Shown in pieces: positions 1 to 8,415 of a stretch of DNA of 56,671 nucleotides (position 1 is the stretch's first letter; each line of letters begins with the position of its first letter). The position numbers and the translations under genes were made by a program. The notes under the pieces were generated by a model. It had not been told where the DNA came from. It searched no databases and saw only the letters and a list, made by a program, of their open reading frames with translations. The stretch covers positions 1-56,671 of the forward strand of contig CASFZR010000005.1 of NCBI GenBank assembly GCA_949299185.1, read 5' to 3'. The stretch is from an uncultured Spirochaetales bacterium (lineage in GTDB: Bacteria; Spirochaetota; Spirochaetia; Sphaerochaetales; Sphaerochaetaceae).

Positions 1-264
1 ACGCACCTCCCGTAAGTTGTTGGCGATAGTCCAGGAGGCGCCATTACAGAGATCTGGCAGTATGTTGTCTCACTTTTATTATAGAGGTCATCCCGGTGCC
101 CAACGAGCACAGCGGGATGCCTCACAAGATACTTCGATGACCAGCGACTCGTGTAATTTTTCATCAGAAGTAACTCCATCATACGATGTGTCCTTCACTG
201 GCCGCCTCGCATAGCCACCGGCTCCCGACTCCGTCAAGCCAAGATTACCATCGATACTGCATCT

Positions 265-292
265 CCGTAACTCAGACCTCTCTGACTTACGG
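265..292 (-). terminator. Hairpin downstream of the 322-807 gene
   Basis: The outer arms CCGTAA and TTACGG enclose a second pair TCAGA/TCTGA with a GAGG loop on the minus strand, with one G:G mismatch between the two parts. It lies about 30 nt past the stop of the minus-strand membrane protein gene. There is no T-run after it, so it may be a 3' stabilising hairpin rather than a true intrinsic terminator. Positions 1-264 otherwise show no convincing gene on either strand. Confidence 0.35.
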
Positions 293-321
293 GCTCAGTG
301 TATTTTTCATTTCAGGGCACA

Positions 322-807
322 TTACTCCTCGGGCCAGTCGAGCGCCTCGCGGAAGCGGTCCTCCTCCTTGGCAATCTGACGGGAGGCGATCTTCACCTCC
401 TGGTTCTCTCCGGAGAGCGAGAGGATGATGCCGTTGTGCCAGTCATCGACCTTCTTGAGGGTGTATCCCTCGATCTCAGGCACGAAGCAGGACCAGGCAG
501 GACGCACCCCGCCCTTAGGGCCCTTCCTCGCGTAGAAGACGATCTCGTTCCTCGTCACGGCCATGGCGCCGGGGGTAAGGCTCGTGCCATCCTTGGAGAC
601 GAGGGAGGCGCGGCAGGAGAAGAAATCGCTCTCGCCCCTAGCCTTCTCCAGCATACGCCTTGTCACAAGCGATGTGGTGACATAGTAGAGCGCCACCAGA
701 AGCACGATGGGAGCCATCAGGGGCCAGACGATCATCCCCTCGAAGGATATCAGATAGACGAAGACGCCGAAGAGCGCGAGGATGGCAAGAAGGATGGCCC
801 TGCTCAT
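322..807 (-). CDS. Small membrane protein, two N-terminal helices
   Basis: A 161-aa protein that I do not recognise by name. Two hydrophobic stretches at about residues 5-20 and 27-45 would place it in the inner membrane. The remaining ~115 residues are soluble, beta-rich and could face the cytoplasm; the size and pattern recall PH-like or GRAM-like membrane-anchored domains, which is only a guess. Its ATG overlaps the stop of the upstream EIIA gene by 4 nt, so the two are translationally coupled and probably cotranscribed. No catalytic motif is visible. Confidence 0.7.
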   Translation of the reverse strand: MSRAILLAILALFGVFVYLISFEGMIVWPLMAPIVLLVALYYVTTSLVTRRMLEKARGESDFFSCRASLVSKDGTSLTPGAMAVTRNEIVFYARKGPKGGVRPAWSCFVPEIEGYTLKKVDDWHNGIILSLSGENQEVKIASRQIAKEEDRFREALDWPEE

Positions 808-1220
808 GAAAGGAAGACCTCCTCTACCTCTGCCACGCTTCCGGCGGAGAGGACGGCTCTCCTTCCCTCCTCCGTGGAGACGGCGGACACGAGACGGGAG
901 AGAAGCTCGACATCGGAGCTGGTCTCGCTCTCAGGAAGGAGGATCATCATGACTATAGAGACGGGGGTTCCCGAATAATCCAATCCGCGGTGGCTGATGC
1001 CGATGATCACAGAGGACGACGTTATCCCCGGGACCTTCGCATGAGGCACGGCGACGGAGCCTCCTATGGCAGTGCTTCCCTGCCCCTCGCGGCGAAGCAG
1101 CGCCTCAAGCGCCGCCGCATCGTCTCCCAGACCTCCATGTACCAAAAGCTCGGAAAGCGCGCCTTTCATGTCAGAGGCCTGCATTTCCATGACAACACTG
1201 AAGTTGATTGCTCCGTTCAT
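804..1220 (-). CDS. PTS EIIA domain protein (mannitol/fructose, PtsN type)
   Basis: A 138-aa stand-alone EIIA domain. The phosphorylatable histidine is His60 in the motif GGSVAVPHAK, which is the family signature. EIIA proteins accept phosphate from HPr-His and pass it to EIIB or use it for regulation (PtsN). No EIIB, EIIC, HPr or EI gene lies nearby, so a regulatory role is as likely as transport. The longer reading frame begins at 1310, but the family homology starts at the ATG at 1220, and a promoter-like sequence sits directly before it, so I chose 1220. It forms a coupled pair with the membrane protein gene downstream. Confidence 0.85.
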   Translation of the reverse strand: MNGAINFSVVMEMQASDMKGALSELLVHGGLGDDAAALEALLRREGQGSTAIGGSVAVPHAKVPGITSSSVIIGISHRGLDYSGTPVSIVMMILLPESETSSDVELLSRLVSAVSTEEGRRAVLSAGSVAEVEEVFLS

Positions 1221-1227
1221 GATCGGG

Positions 1228-1256
1228 ATTCTATAGGAATATCGGGGATTTGTCAG
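1228..1256 (-). promoter_or_regulatory. Promoter of the EIIA gene, predicted leaderless
   Basis: On the minus strand CTGACA (1251-1256) is followed after 17 nt by TAGAAT (1228-1233), and only 7 nt separate TAGAAT from the ATG. Transcription would begin at or next to the A of the start codon. No Shine-Dalgarno sequence is present. Confidence 0.5.
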
Positions 1257-1310
1257 CGAACGTTGGCAAAAAGGAGGGGTCAGGGCGTATAGAGGGTAAA
1301 GGAGAAGCAT

Positions 1311-3341
1311 ATGAAGAGAATGACAATCATGCTTGCCATCCTGCTGTCGCTCGCGCTCCTGGCCTCATGCGAGGAGGCACAGAGCCATGGGTCGCTCAGG
1401 ATAAGCCTCGAGAATGACCCCAGGTCGATCGTCCCAGCCGAATACCCCTTGGAGACGGCCAGCTATAGGATACTAGGCTCAGGACCGTCAGGCGCCACGC
1501 TCGACATGGAGACCTCCAAGACCTCCGTGACGGTGGAAGGTCTCGCGGTAGGAGAATGGAACCTGGAAGCCCGGGCACTCAATGAGAACGGCGATGAGCT
1601 GGTACGAGGAGAGACCACGGTGCATCTCACGGGACGGACCAACAGCGCCACGATCATCCTCGATGAGCTTATCGGCAAGGGCAGCATCACGCTCAACCTC
1701 TCATGGAACGTGGATATCCTCTCGACCGATCCCACGATCGAGGTGGAACTCGCGCCGGAATACGGCAGCGATGAGGTGGAGCAGCTGGAGAGGACATCCT
1801 TCAACGCCGCGGCAGGAACGGCCACATACAGCGGTAGCGACTACCCCTCAGGCTCATACAGGGTGTCCGCGCGGCTCTATGAGAAAGGCGTGCTGCTCGC
1901 AGGCTTCACGGAGGCTGTACGGGTCGCCGGAGATCAGGATTCGGAAGGAAACATCGAGTTCGACCTCGACAAGTATCCCACGGAACCCGCGGTCATAGAG
2001 CTGGTGAACATGACAGGCGTGCCTGTTACCCTATCAATCACCGGCATCACAGATACTGTCACCGCGGATGTTCCTTTATCGGTATCACTTGAATCAGATT
2101 CCGATGATATAAGCACCTTCCAGATCACCTGGCATCTAAACGGCGAGCAGATAGGCACAGGAGAGACGATCTCCTTCACGCCGACGGTGGGTGTGCATAG
2201 GCTCGACGCGGTTGCCTCTACATCGCGTACCGGCTCATCGGGCTCCGCTTCATTCAACTTCGAGGCCGTGTCGGCATCGGAGACCGGGTCGCCCAATCAG
2301 GGGAACATCGTCACAGCCGCTTCCTCCGGGATAAACATGGGACGGGGAATGGTCGTGGAGTTCCTTCCCGACGGCAACGTGATGATCGCATCAAACACCG
2401 AGAGGACGGTGCAGATCTGCTCCATAGTCCGAAGCACGCTGAGCGTCGAGAAGACCTACAGCTATGATTCCCTCGGGATCGCGTCAGGGCAGCAGATAGC
2501 CGACTTCGCGGCAGGAGAGAAGACAACCGCTGAGCATAAGATCTTCATGCTCTTCAACTCCCCGCTCAACGCCGCGGTGTACAACTACAGCCCGACGGCG
2601 ATGACGATGACGCGCGCGGTAAGCGGCATGACCGATTCCGACATGAACTTCAACGGGAACACGTACGCGCCGAGCAAGGCCCACTTCGCCGGAATCAACG
2701 TCAGCCGTGATGTGGGTATCGCCATACTCTCCGATGACACGGGAAACCGCTTCTCGTCCTTCCTCTTCACGCTGAGCGCCGAGTCCTCAAGCGCGTTCAA
2801 GGACACGAACAGCAACAACAACTTCGGAGCGATGTTCAAGGAGGACCCGATAAGATACTTCACCTACGACGATGACGCCTACTTCGCCGGAGGAGGAAGC
2901 CTGTATGCCGGCCATGCGGATACGGAAGCCACGACTCCATACGCGCTGTCGATCAGCCTCGTGCTAGGTCAGGACGCCTTCACGAACACGACGGGAATCG
3001 CGATGCTGGGACCAGAGCATCTCATAGTCACAGGCGATGACGCCACGATAATGTCCGACCAAGGATTCTGGAAGGTGGCATCATCCGAACCGCTCGGATT
3101 CGTCGCGGCCGGTGTGACCGCGTCTCCCGATAAGCGCTACCTCTACATGATCGACACCACCAGCGACGAGCTTGTGAGCTACAGGATAGTCAATGAGGGA
3201 GAGCGCATCGAGGAGATTGCCTCCACTCCGGTCAAGGGAGATGGGCTGGATGAGCTGAGGATATCTGAGAGCGGGCACTCGCTACTGCTGTTCAACAGCG
3301 CCACATGCGATGCGATAACCGTAATGAGCATAAACAGATAG
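1311..3341 (+). CDS. Large secreted lipoprotein, Ig/PKD-like plus propeller-like C-terminus
   Basis: A 676-aa protein with a classic lipoprotein signal: basic start, hydrophobic core and lipobox LASC with the acylated Cys at residue 20. The body is beta-rich. Residues ~230-320 look like a PKD/Ig-type domain, and the C-terminal ~300 residues carry repeated strands ending in phrases such as RYLYMIDT and ELVSYRI that recall beta-propeller surface proteins. A clear ribosome binding site (AAAGGAGA) precedes the ATG. It stands alone between the divergent EIIA operon and the convergent hydrogenase operon. Function unknown; cell-surface location is inferred from the lipobox. Confidence 0.8.
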   Translation: MKRMTIMLAILLSLALLASCEEAQSHGSLRISLENDPRSIVPAEYPLETASYRILGSGPSGATLDMETSKTSVTVEGLAVGEWNLEARALNENGDELVRGETTVHLTGRTNSATIILDELIGKGSITLNLSWNVDILSTDPTIEVELAPEYGSDEVEQLERTSFNAAAGTATYSGSDYPSGSYRVSARLYEKGVLLAGFTEAVRVAGDQDSEGNIEFDLDKYPTEPAVIELVNMTGVPVTLSITGITDTVTADVPLSVSLESDSDDISTFQITWHLNGEQIGTGETISFTPTVGVHRLDAVASTSRTGSSGSASFNFEAVSASETGSPNQGNIVTAASSGINMGRGMVVEFLPDGNVMIASNTERTVQICSIVRSTLSVEKTYSYDSLGIASGQQIADFAAGEKTTAEHKIFMLFNSPLNAAVYNYSPTAMTMTRAVSGMTDSDMNFNGNTYAPSKAHFAGINVSRDVGIAILSDDTGNRFSSFLFTLSAESSSAFKDTNSNNNFGAMFKEDPIRYFTYDDDAYFAGGGSLYAGHADTEATTPYALSISLVLGQDAFTNTTGIAMLGPEHLIVTGDDATIMSDQGFWKVASSEPLGFVAAGVTASPDKRYLYMIDTTSDELVSYRIVNEGERIEEIASTPVKGDGLDELRISESGHSLLLFNSATCDAITVMSINR

Positions 3342-3343
3342 AC

Positions 3344-3372
3344 AAAAAAAAGGCTGCCTCGCGGCAGCCTTT
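3344..3372 (-). terminator. Intrinsic terminator of the hydrogenase operon
   Basis: A perfect stem AAAGGCTGCC/GGCAGCCTTT with a 4-nt loop is followed on the minus strand by a run of eight T residues. It sits 21 nt past the hydA stop. On the plus strand the T-run is only 3 nt long, so it may end the lipoprotein transcript less efficiently. Confidence 0.85.
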
Positions 3373-3392
3373 GAATCACTTGATGGACAAAC

Positions 3393-5138
3393 TCAGTCCT
3401 TATAGAGAGGAACCTGCTTGTACTCGGTGTGCAGGAGATGATGGGCCTTCTCCGAGAGAGGCTGCCCAAGATACTCCGCATAGAGCTTCTGGATGGAAGG
3501 ATTCTGGTGTGAGCATCTCTTGACCGACTTCTCATCATCGGTGTAGAGGCCCTCGATCCTCTCCTCCCTGACCTCATCATCGGTACCATAGGGCTGTCCG
3601 CCTCCGGCTATGCAGCCACCGCGACAGGCCATGATCTCGATGAAGTCCAGATCGCTCTCGCGTCCTGCGGCCTTATCGGCCTTGATCTTCTCCAGCAGCT
3701 CCTTGGCGTTGCTCATGCCATGGACTACGGCAACCCTTACCTTCCTGCCTTCCACGTCGACCTCGCCGCGCTTGACCTCATCAAGGCCCCTCACGAGCTT
3801 GATCTCAGGATCGGCAAGCTCCTTTCCGGTCAGGCCATAGTATGCCGTACGGATAGCCGCCTCCATGACGCCTCCGGTGACTCCGAAGATCGTCGCAGCT
3901 CCGGTGTACTCACCGATCGGGCTGTCAGCCTCGCTCTCCGGGAGGTTCTTGAAGTCAAGGCCACGGGAGAGGATGAGACGGGCAAGCTCACGGGTGGTAA
4001 GCACGAGATCGACATCGCTGCATCCGGAGGAGGAGGCATGATCGCCGTCCCTGTTGATCTCCGTCTTCTTGGCCGTGCATGGCATGATGGCGACGCTGTA
4101 GATCTTCTTCTTGTCGATACCGGACTTCTCGCTCCAGTACGTCTTGGTTATCGCGCCCTGCATCATCATCGGGCTCTTCGCGGATGAGAGGTTATCGAGA
4201 AGCTCAGGATAGTACTCCTCGACATAGTTCACCCAGCCCGGGCAGCAGGAGGTGATCTGAGGCATCACACCACCCTTCTTGATCCTGTCCAGCAGCTCGT
4301 AGCCCTCTTCCATGATCGTCAGGTCAGCGCCGAAGTTCGTGTCGAAGACATAATCGATGCCAAGGCGGCGGAGAGCGGTATAGAGCTTTCCGGTGGAGAT
4401 CTCGCCAGGCTTGAGGCCGAACTCCTCACCGATGGCGACACGCACCGCAGGGGCGATCTGCACCGCAACCACCTTCTCAGGATCGGCGATGGCCTTCATC
4501 AGGTCATTCGTCTGGTCCTGCTCATAGATGGCGCCCACAGGGCAGTGCGTGATGCACTGGCCGCACTTGATGCATGGAGAGGAATTGAGAGGAAGCGCAG
4601 CGGCAGGGCTCATCGTGGTCTTATCGCCACGTCCGATGAACTCCAGCGCGTATACTCCCTGAAGACCCTGACAGACCTGTACGCAGCGTCCGCACTTGAT
4701 GCACTTCTCGGGATCGAGGACGATAGCACCGGTGGAGCGGTCCTTCTTATCCTCAGCGAGGCGTACCTCGAACGGCTGCTCGCGCACTCCATACTCGATG
4801 GCGAGCTTCTGCAGCTCGCACTTGTTGTTCTTCGTGCAGAGCAGGCAGGACGATGGATGGGTACTCATCGTCAGCTCGAGGATCGTACGCCGGACCTCGT
4901 AGAGATCCTGGTCATGGGTGATGATCCTCATGCCCTCGGCGGCAGGGGTGGAACAGGCGCGGATGATCTTCGCGGATCCCTCCTGCTTGCAGACGCACAG
5001 TCCGCATGAGCCGAACGGCTTGAGATCGGGATGGTAGCAGAGCGTCGGGATCCTGATGCCCGCCTTCCTGGCGGCCTCGAGGACGGTCGTTCCTTCTGCG
5101 ACCTCAACTTCTATTCCCTGTATGGTTAGATGAATCAT
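3393..5138 (-). CDS. hydA: [FeFe] hydrogenase catalytic subunit
   Basis: 581 aa, the HydA/HndD type. It reduces protons to H2 (or the reverse) with electrons from NADH and ferredoxin in a cytoplasmic HydABC complex. In order: an N-terminal [2Fe-2S] domain (Cys34, 45, 48, 62); a His-Cys3 [4Fe-4S] site (His94, Cys98, 101, 107); two ferredoxin-type [4Fe-4S] clusters (Cys146-156 and Cys189-199); and the H-cluster domain with P1 TSCCPGW (~296-302), P2 MPCTAKKTE (~352-360) and P3 MACRGGCIAGGGQP near residue 500. All catalytic cysteines are present. It is the last gene of the operon, 10 nt after hydB. No HydE, HydF or HydG maturase gene is in this window. Electron bifurcation is likely by family but not proven by sequence. 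Confidence 0.96.
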   Translation of the reverse strand: MIHLTIQGIEVEVAEGTTVLEAARKAGIRIPTLCYHPDLKPFGSCGLCVCKQEGSAKIIRACSTPAAEGMRIITHDQDLYEVRRTILELTMSTHPSSCLLCTKNNKCELQKLAIEYGVREQPFEVRLAEDKKDRSTGAIVLDPEKCIKCGRCVQVCQGLQGVYALEFIGRGDKTTMSPAAALPLNSSPCIKCGQCITHCPVGAIYEQDQTNDLMKAIADPEKVVAVQIAPAVRVAIGEEFGLKPGEISTGKLYTALRRLGIDYVFDTNFGADLTIMEEGYELLDRIKKGGVMPQITSCCPGWVNYVEEYYPELLDNLSSAKSPMMMQGAITKTYWSEKSGIDKKKIYSVAIMPCTAKKTEINRDGDHASSSGCSDVDLVLTTRELARLILSRGLDFKNLPESEADSPIGEYTGAATIFGVTGGVMEAAIRTAYYGLTGKELADPEIKLVRGLDEVKRGEVDVEGRKVRVAVVHGMSNAKELLEKIKADKAAGRESDLDFIEIMACRGGCIAGGGQPYGTDDEVREERIEGLYTDDEKSVKRCSHQNPSIQKLYAEYLGQPLSEKAHHLLHTEYKQVPLYKD

Positions 5139-5148
5139 TCAAAGCCTC

Positions 5149-6936
5149 CTAGTGAATCTCGATAGCGCCGAACTTGCAGGTCTCCTTACAGACACCGCAC
5201 TTTATGCAGACGTTGCCATTGATCTTATGAGGCTTCTTGACCTCTCCGGATATGGCGCCCACAGGGCACTTGCGGGAGCAAGCGGTACAACCGATGCACT
5301 TCGATGGGTTGATCTCATAGCTGATGAGCTTCTTGCACTTTCCTGACGGACACTTCTTGTCCTGGATATGGGCCTCATACTCCTTCGGGAAGTAGCGGAG
5401 GCTGGAGAGGACAGGGTTAGGAGCCGTCTGGCCGAGAGCGCAGAGCGATCCGACACGCATGGCGTGGGCGATCTGCTGGATCTGGTCGATATCTCCCGGC
5501 TCTCCCTTGCCCTGGGTTATCTTCTCCAGGATGTTGCAGAGGCTCTTTCCGCCTATGCGGCATGGAGCGCACTTTCCGCAGGACTCATCGACGGTGAAGT
5601 TGAGGTAGAACTTCGCGACATCGACGATGCAGTCATCCTCGTCCATTACGATCATTCCGCCGGATCCCATCATCGAGCCGATCTTCTGAAGTCCGCCGAA
5701 ATCGATCGGGGTATCAAGATTCTCCTCGGTGATGACGCCGCCGGAAGGACCTCCGGTCTGCACGGCCTTGAACCTCTTTCCATGGGCGATTCCGCCGCCG
5801 ATATCATAGACGATCTCGCGGAGCGTCGTTCCCATCGGGACCTCTACCAGGCCGGAGTTGCAGATCTTGCCGGTAAGTGCGAAGACCTTGGTTCCATGGC
5901 TGTCGGCAGTACCGATGGACGCGAACCAGTCGCCGCCCTTATTGATGATCTGCGCGACGTTAGCCCATGTCTCTACGTTATTGATGACCGTCGGCTTGCC
6001 CCACAGTCCCTTCACCGCCGGGAATGGCGGACGAGGCTGAGGCATGCCCCTGTGTCCCTCGATGGACTGCAGGAGCGCGGTCTCCTCACCGCAGACGAAC
6101 GCACCGGCACCGAGCCTGATCTCGATATCATAATCGAAGCCCGATCCGAGGATGTCCTTACCCAGAAGGCCATACTCCCTGGCCTGCTTCATGGCTACCT
6201 CGAGGCGGTGGATCGCGAGAGGATACTCGGCGCGGATATAGATGTATCCATGATGGGCGCCGATGGTGTGGCCGCAGATCGTCATGGCCTCAAGCACGGA
6301 GTGCGGGTCGCCCTCAAGCGTGGAGCGGTCCATGTACGCGCCCGGATCGCCCTCATCGGCGTTACAGACGACGTACTTCTCATCTCCCTCGGCCTGCTTG
6401 GTGAAGTTCCACTTCATCCAGGTCGGGAAGCCGGCACCGCCGCGTCCGCGGAGTCCAGCGGTCTTCAGCTCGTTGATGACATCATCCGGAGTCATCTCGA
6501 AAAGAACCTTCTCAAGTGCCTTATAGCCATCTGCGGCGATATACTCATCGATATTCTCAGGATCGATCGAGCCGCAGTTGCGGAGTACGATCCTCAGCTG
6601 CTTCTGATAGAACTTGATATCCTCGACTTCCTCATATGCCTTGCGCGGAGCCTTGTTGTAGAGGAGCCTCGTGACCTCGCGGCCCTTGATGACATGCTCG
6701 GCGATGAGTTCCTTCGCGTCCTCAGGCTTCACCTGCACGTAGAACGAATCCTCCGGGAGGATCTTCACGATCGGGCCCTGCTCGCAGAAGCCGAAGCATC
6801 CGGTCTTGATGACCTGGACCTGATCGGCGACGCCCTGGGCCTGCGCCTCATCGATGAGGGAATGATAGATCTGATCGGAGCGGGATGACTCGCATCCTGT
6901 GCCTCCGCACACTAGAATATAGTTCTTGAAACCCAT
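5149..6936 (-). CDS. hydB: NADH-binding hydrogenase subunit, NuoF-like
   Basis: 595 aa. This flavoprotein subunit takes electrons from NADH and feeds the hydrogenase iron-sulfur chain. An N-terminal thioredoxin-fold [2Fe-2S] domain (CGGTGC and TGCFGFC, residues ~10-50) is followed by the NuoF core: the NADH site GRGGAGFP (~165), the FMN-region motif CNADEGDPGA (~192), GAGAFVCGEETAL (~277), the SLBB region, and the N3-type [4Fe-4S] site CGKCAPCRIGG (~475). The C-terminus carries two ferredoxin [4Fe-4S] sites (CIGCTACSRKCP and CIKCGVCKETC). Length and domain order fit HndC and HydB proteins. It follows the small thioredoxin-fold gene by one nucleotide. Confidence 0.95.
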   Translation of the reverse strand: MGFKNYILVCGGTGCESSRSDQIYHSLIDEAQAQGVADQVQVIKTGCFGFCEQGPIVKILPEDSFYVQVKPEDAKELIAEHVIKGREVTRLLYNKAPRKAYEEVEDIKFYQKQLRIVLRNCGSIDPENIDEYIAADGYKALEKVLFEMTPDDVINELKTAGLRGRGGAGFPTWMKWNFTKQAEGDEKYVVCNADEGDPGAYMDRSTLEGDPHSVLEAMTICGHTIGAHHGYIYIRAEYPLAIHRLEVAMKQAREYGLLGKDILGSGFDYDIEIRLGAGAFVCGEETALLQSIEGHRGMPQPRPPFPAVKGLWGKPTVINNVETWANVAQIINKGGDWFASIGTADSHGTKVFALTGKICNSGLVEVPMGTTLREIVYDIGGGIAHGKRFKAVQTGGPSGGVITEENLDTPIDFGGLQKIGSMMGSGGMIVMDEDDCIVDVAKFYLNFTVDESCGKCAPCRIGGKSLCNILEKITQGKGEPGDIDQIQQIAHAMRVGSLCALGQTAPNPVLSSLRYFPKEYEAHIQDKKCPSGKCKKLISYEINPSKCIGCTACSRKCPVGAISGEVKKPHKINGNVCIKCGVCKETCKFGAIEIH

Positions 6937-6937
6937 A

Positions 6938-7315
6938 TTACTCCCCTTCCTTCAGCTCGATCCTCTTATCCTCGAGGACCTTACCGCCTACAAGATGCTC
7001 ATCGACGATACGGACAGCGGTGTCCTTATCGACAGAGCCATATACAACCAGACCCTCCTTCGGGGTATAGACCTCGACGACAGGCTCCGGATTCGGGGCA
7101 GCCGAACCAGTCTGGGTTATGATCACATTCTCCAGCCCCTTCTTCTCCACCTCATCGGCAAGAGCGTTAAGGGTCAGCTTGGCACCCGCGTTGATGCCAG
7201 ATGTACCCATTGCGACCACCACATGCACCGAGCGTCCGTGAATGTCGCGCTTCTTCAGATTCCTTTCCTCGCGCTCTCTTATCTCGCGAAGGTCGGAAAG
7301 CGAAAGCTTAGCCAT
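6938..7315 (-). CDS. Thioredoxin-fold ferredoxin-like hydrogenase subunit without cysteines
   Basis: 125 aa, related to HndB and to the N-terminal [2Fe-2S] domain of HydB. In cluster-binding relatives the motifs are of the form GTCG and TGCxGxC. Here the matching places read GTSG and TGSAAPNP, and the whole protein contains no cysteine, so it cannot bind the cluster. The rest of the fold is kept, as is the operon position (8-nt overlap with the GHKL gene, 1 nt before hydB). I infer a structural or docking role in the complex rather than electron transfer. Confidence 0.85.
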   Translation of the reverse strand: MAKLSLSDLREIREREERNLKKRDIHGRSVHVVVAMGTSGINAGAKLTLNALADEVEKKGLENVIITQTGSAAPNPEPVVEVYTPKEGLVVYGSVDKDTAVRIVDEHLVGGKVLEDKRIELKEGE

Positions 7316-7793
7316 AGATCTCTCCTTCTTTCTGCCTCACCATCTCCCTGAATCTTCCGATGGCTCCGGCCCTATCAGGGAAAGCGTCAGCATCCCTGAG
7401 TTCTCCGGTGCGGAGCGCCATGCTCCTACCGGCCATATCGATCGTCAACGCTATCTCGGCAGGGAAGAGGAATATGGGAAGGAGCGAGGAGGACAGCCCC
7501 TCTCCTAGCCGCGCATCGTCCACATGGAACCTCAGCACGGTCCTTCCATCCTCACGTTCCAACGAGCATCTGCCGGATGATGCCTCCCGTATCAGGGCAA
7601 GGCCCTCACCCCGTCCGACGCCCTTCGTGGTGGATCCTCTCTCGAACGGATCGCCATCCGCTGACAGCCATCCGTCATCCGTGACCACCACGCTGCCGCT
7701 CCCGTCCGCCATGCTGACCGTGACCGCTATGCAGCTGGCTCCGGCCTCCACGCTGTTCTCCACAGCCTCGCGGACAAGATCGAGGACATCCAT
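7308..7793 (-). CDS. GHKL-type ATP-binding protein in the hydrogenase operon
   Basis: 161 aa. An N-box-like helix (EAVENSVEAGA, ~9-19), a G1-like VTDDG (~37) and a glycine-rich G2-like GVGRGEGLALI (~58-68) mark a histidine-kinase/anti-sigma type ATP-binding fold. There is no dimerisation or phospho-acceptor helix before it. The start codon overlaps the hydC stop as TGATG. Small GHKL ATPases are known in hydrogenase operons of other anaerobes without a settled role; assembly or regulatory functions are possible. The C-terminal ~75 residues match nothing I can name. Confidence 0.75.
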   Translation of the reverse strand: MDVLDLVREAVENSVEAGASCIAVTVSMADGSGSVVVTDDGWLSADGDPFERGSTTKGVGRGEGLALIREASSGRCSLEREDGRTVLRFHVDDARLGEGLSSSLLPIFLFPAEIALTIDMAGRSMALRTGELRDADAFPDRAGAIGRFREMVRQKEGEIYG

Positions 7794-8257
7794 CAGGCGA
7801 ACTTATCGAGTATCCCGTGGATCTGGTCCTTGGTCACCTTGCCGAAGACCTCCCCTGATATCGTCATGACCGGCGCAAGTCCGCAGCATCCCACGCAGCG
7901 CACCGCCTCAAGCGAGAACTTACCATCATCGGTAAGGCCTCCGACCTCCAGCCCAAGCTCCTTACCCAGCTCTTCGACTATGATGTCGCCGCCCTTAAGG
8001 TAGCAGGCCGTTCCAAGGCACACCTGGATGTTATACTTGCCTGGCTTATTGAGCTTGAAGAAATGATAGAAAGTGAGTACCCCCCAGATCGTGGCCATCG
8101 GGATACCGAGCTGTCTCGCGACCTCGTCCGCGGCCTCACGGGAAACATACCCGAACTCCTCCTGGACCCTATGAAGGATCATGATGAGATTGCCCGGCTT
8201 TTCCTTCCATTCGGAAATGAAGGCATTTAGCTCATCGGAGAATATGCTTTGAGCCAT
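7793..8257 (-). CDS. hydC: NuoE-like [2Fe-2S] hydrogenase subunit
   Basis: 154 aa, the HydC/HndA subunit that carries a thioredoxin-fold [2Fe-2S] cluster and pairs with the NuoF-like subunit. The four ligands are in CLGTAC (~85-90) and CVGCCG (~124-129); the N-terminal helical part (REAADEVARQLG) is typical of NuoE. The open frame extends to 8275, but a strong AAAGGAGGAG site lies just before the ATG at 8257, so translation starts there. First gene of the operon, transcribed divergently from rex. Confidence 0.95.
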   Translation of the reverse strand: MAQSIFSDELNAFISEWKEKPGNLIMILHRVQEEFGYVSREAADEVARQLGIPMATIWGVLTFYHFFKLNKPGKYNIQVCLGTACYLKGGDIIVEELGKELGLEVGGLTDDGKFSLEAVRCVGCCGLAPVMTISGEVFGKVTKDQIHGILDKFA

Positions 8258-8283
8258 AACTCCTCCTTTAATCAAGTAATTCT

Positions 8284-8317
8284 ATTGGATTCTATCCAAT
8301 GGCACGGAATCTTTCAA
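8284..8317 (-). promoter_or_regulatory. Hydrogenase operon promoter with palindrome over the -10 box
   Basis: On the minus strand TTGAAA (8312-8317), 17 nt, TAGAAT (8289-8294). The -10 box lies inside the palindrome ATTGGATTCTATCCAAT (8284-8300). Because rex is divergent next door, this palindrome is the best operator candidate. It has the TTG...CAA ends of Rex sites but a shorter spacing than the usual 18-bp operator, so the identification is inferred. Confidence 0.5.
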
Positions 8318-8361
8318 GAAACACATGAACAGAAGATAAGGAGAACATTATCAATGATTTA

Positions 8362-8388
8362 TTGACACTGAATCATAATTAATATACT
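8362..8388 (+). promoter_or_regulatory. Promoter of rex
   Basis: TTGACA at 8362-8367 and TATACT at 8383-8388 with 15-nt spacing, followed by a ribosome binding site (GAGGAAG) before the ATG at 8416. The spacing is short for a sigma-70 promoter. The surrounding 140 nt is AT-rich compared with the flanks. Confidence 0.45.
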
Positions 8389-8415
8389 TCTATTCACATA
8401 AATGAGGAAGATAAG

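Noticed and set aside
1..264. Short ORFs at the left edge
   Set aside because: No ribosome binding sites, domains or codon pattern; 17-214 and 186-428 appear random.
5368..6888. 506-aa plus-strand ORF
   Set aside because: A shadow of hydB, whose cofactor motifs are complete on the opposite strand; the plus-strand translation has no recognisable domain.
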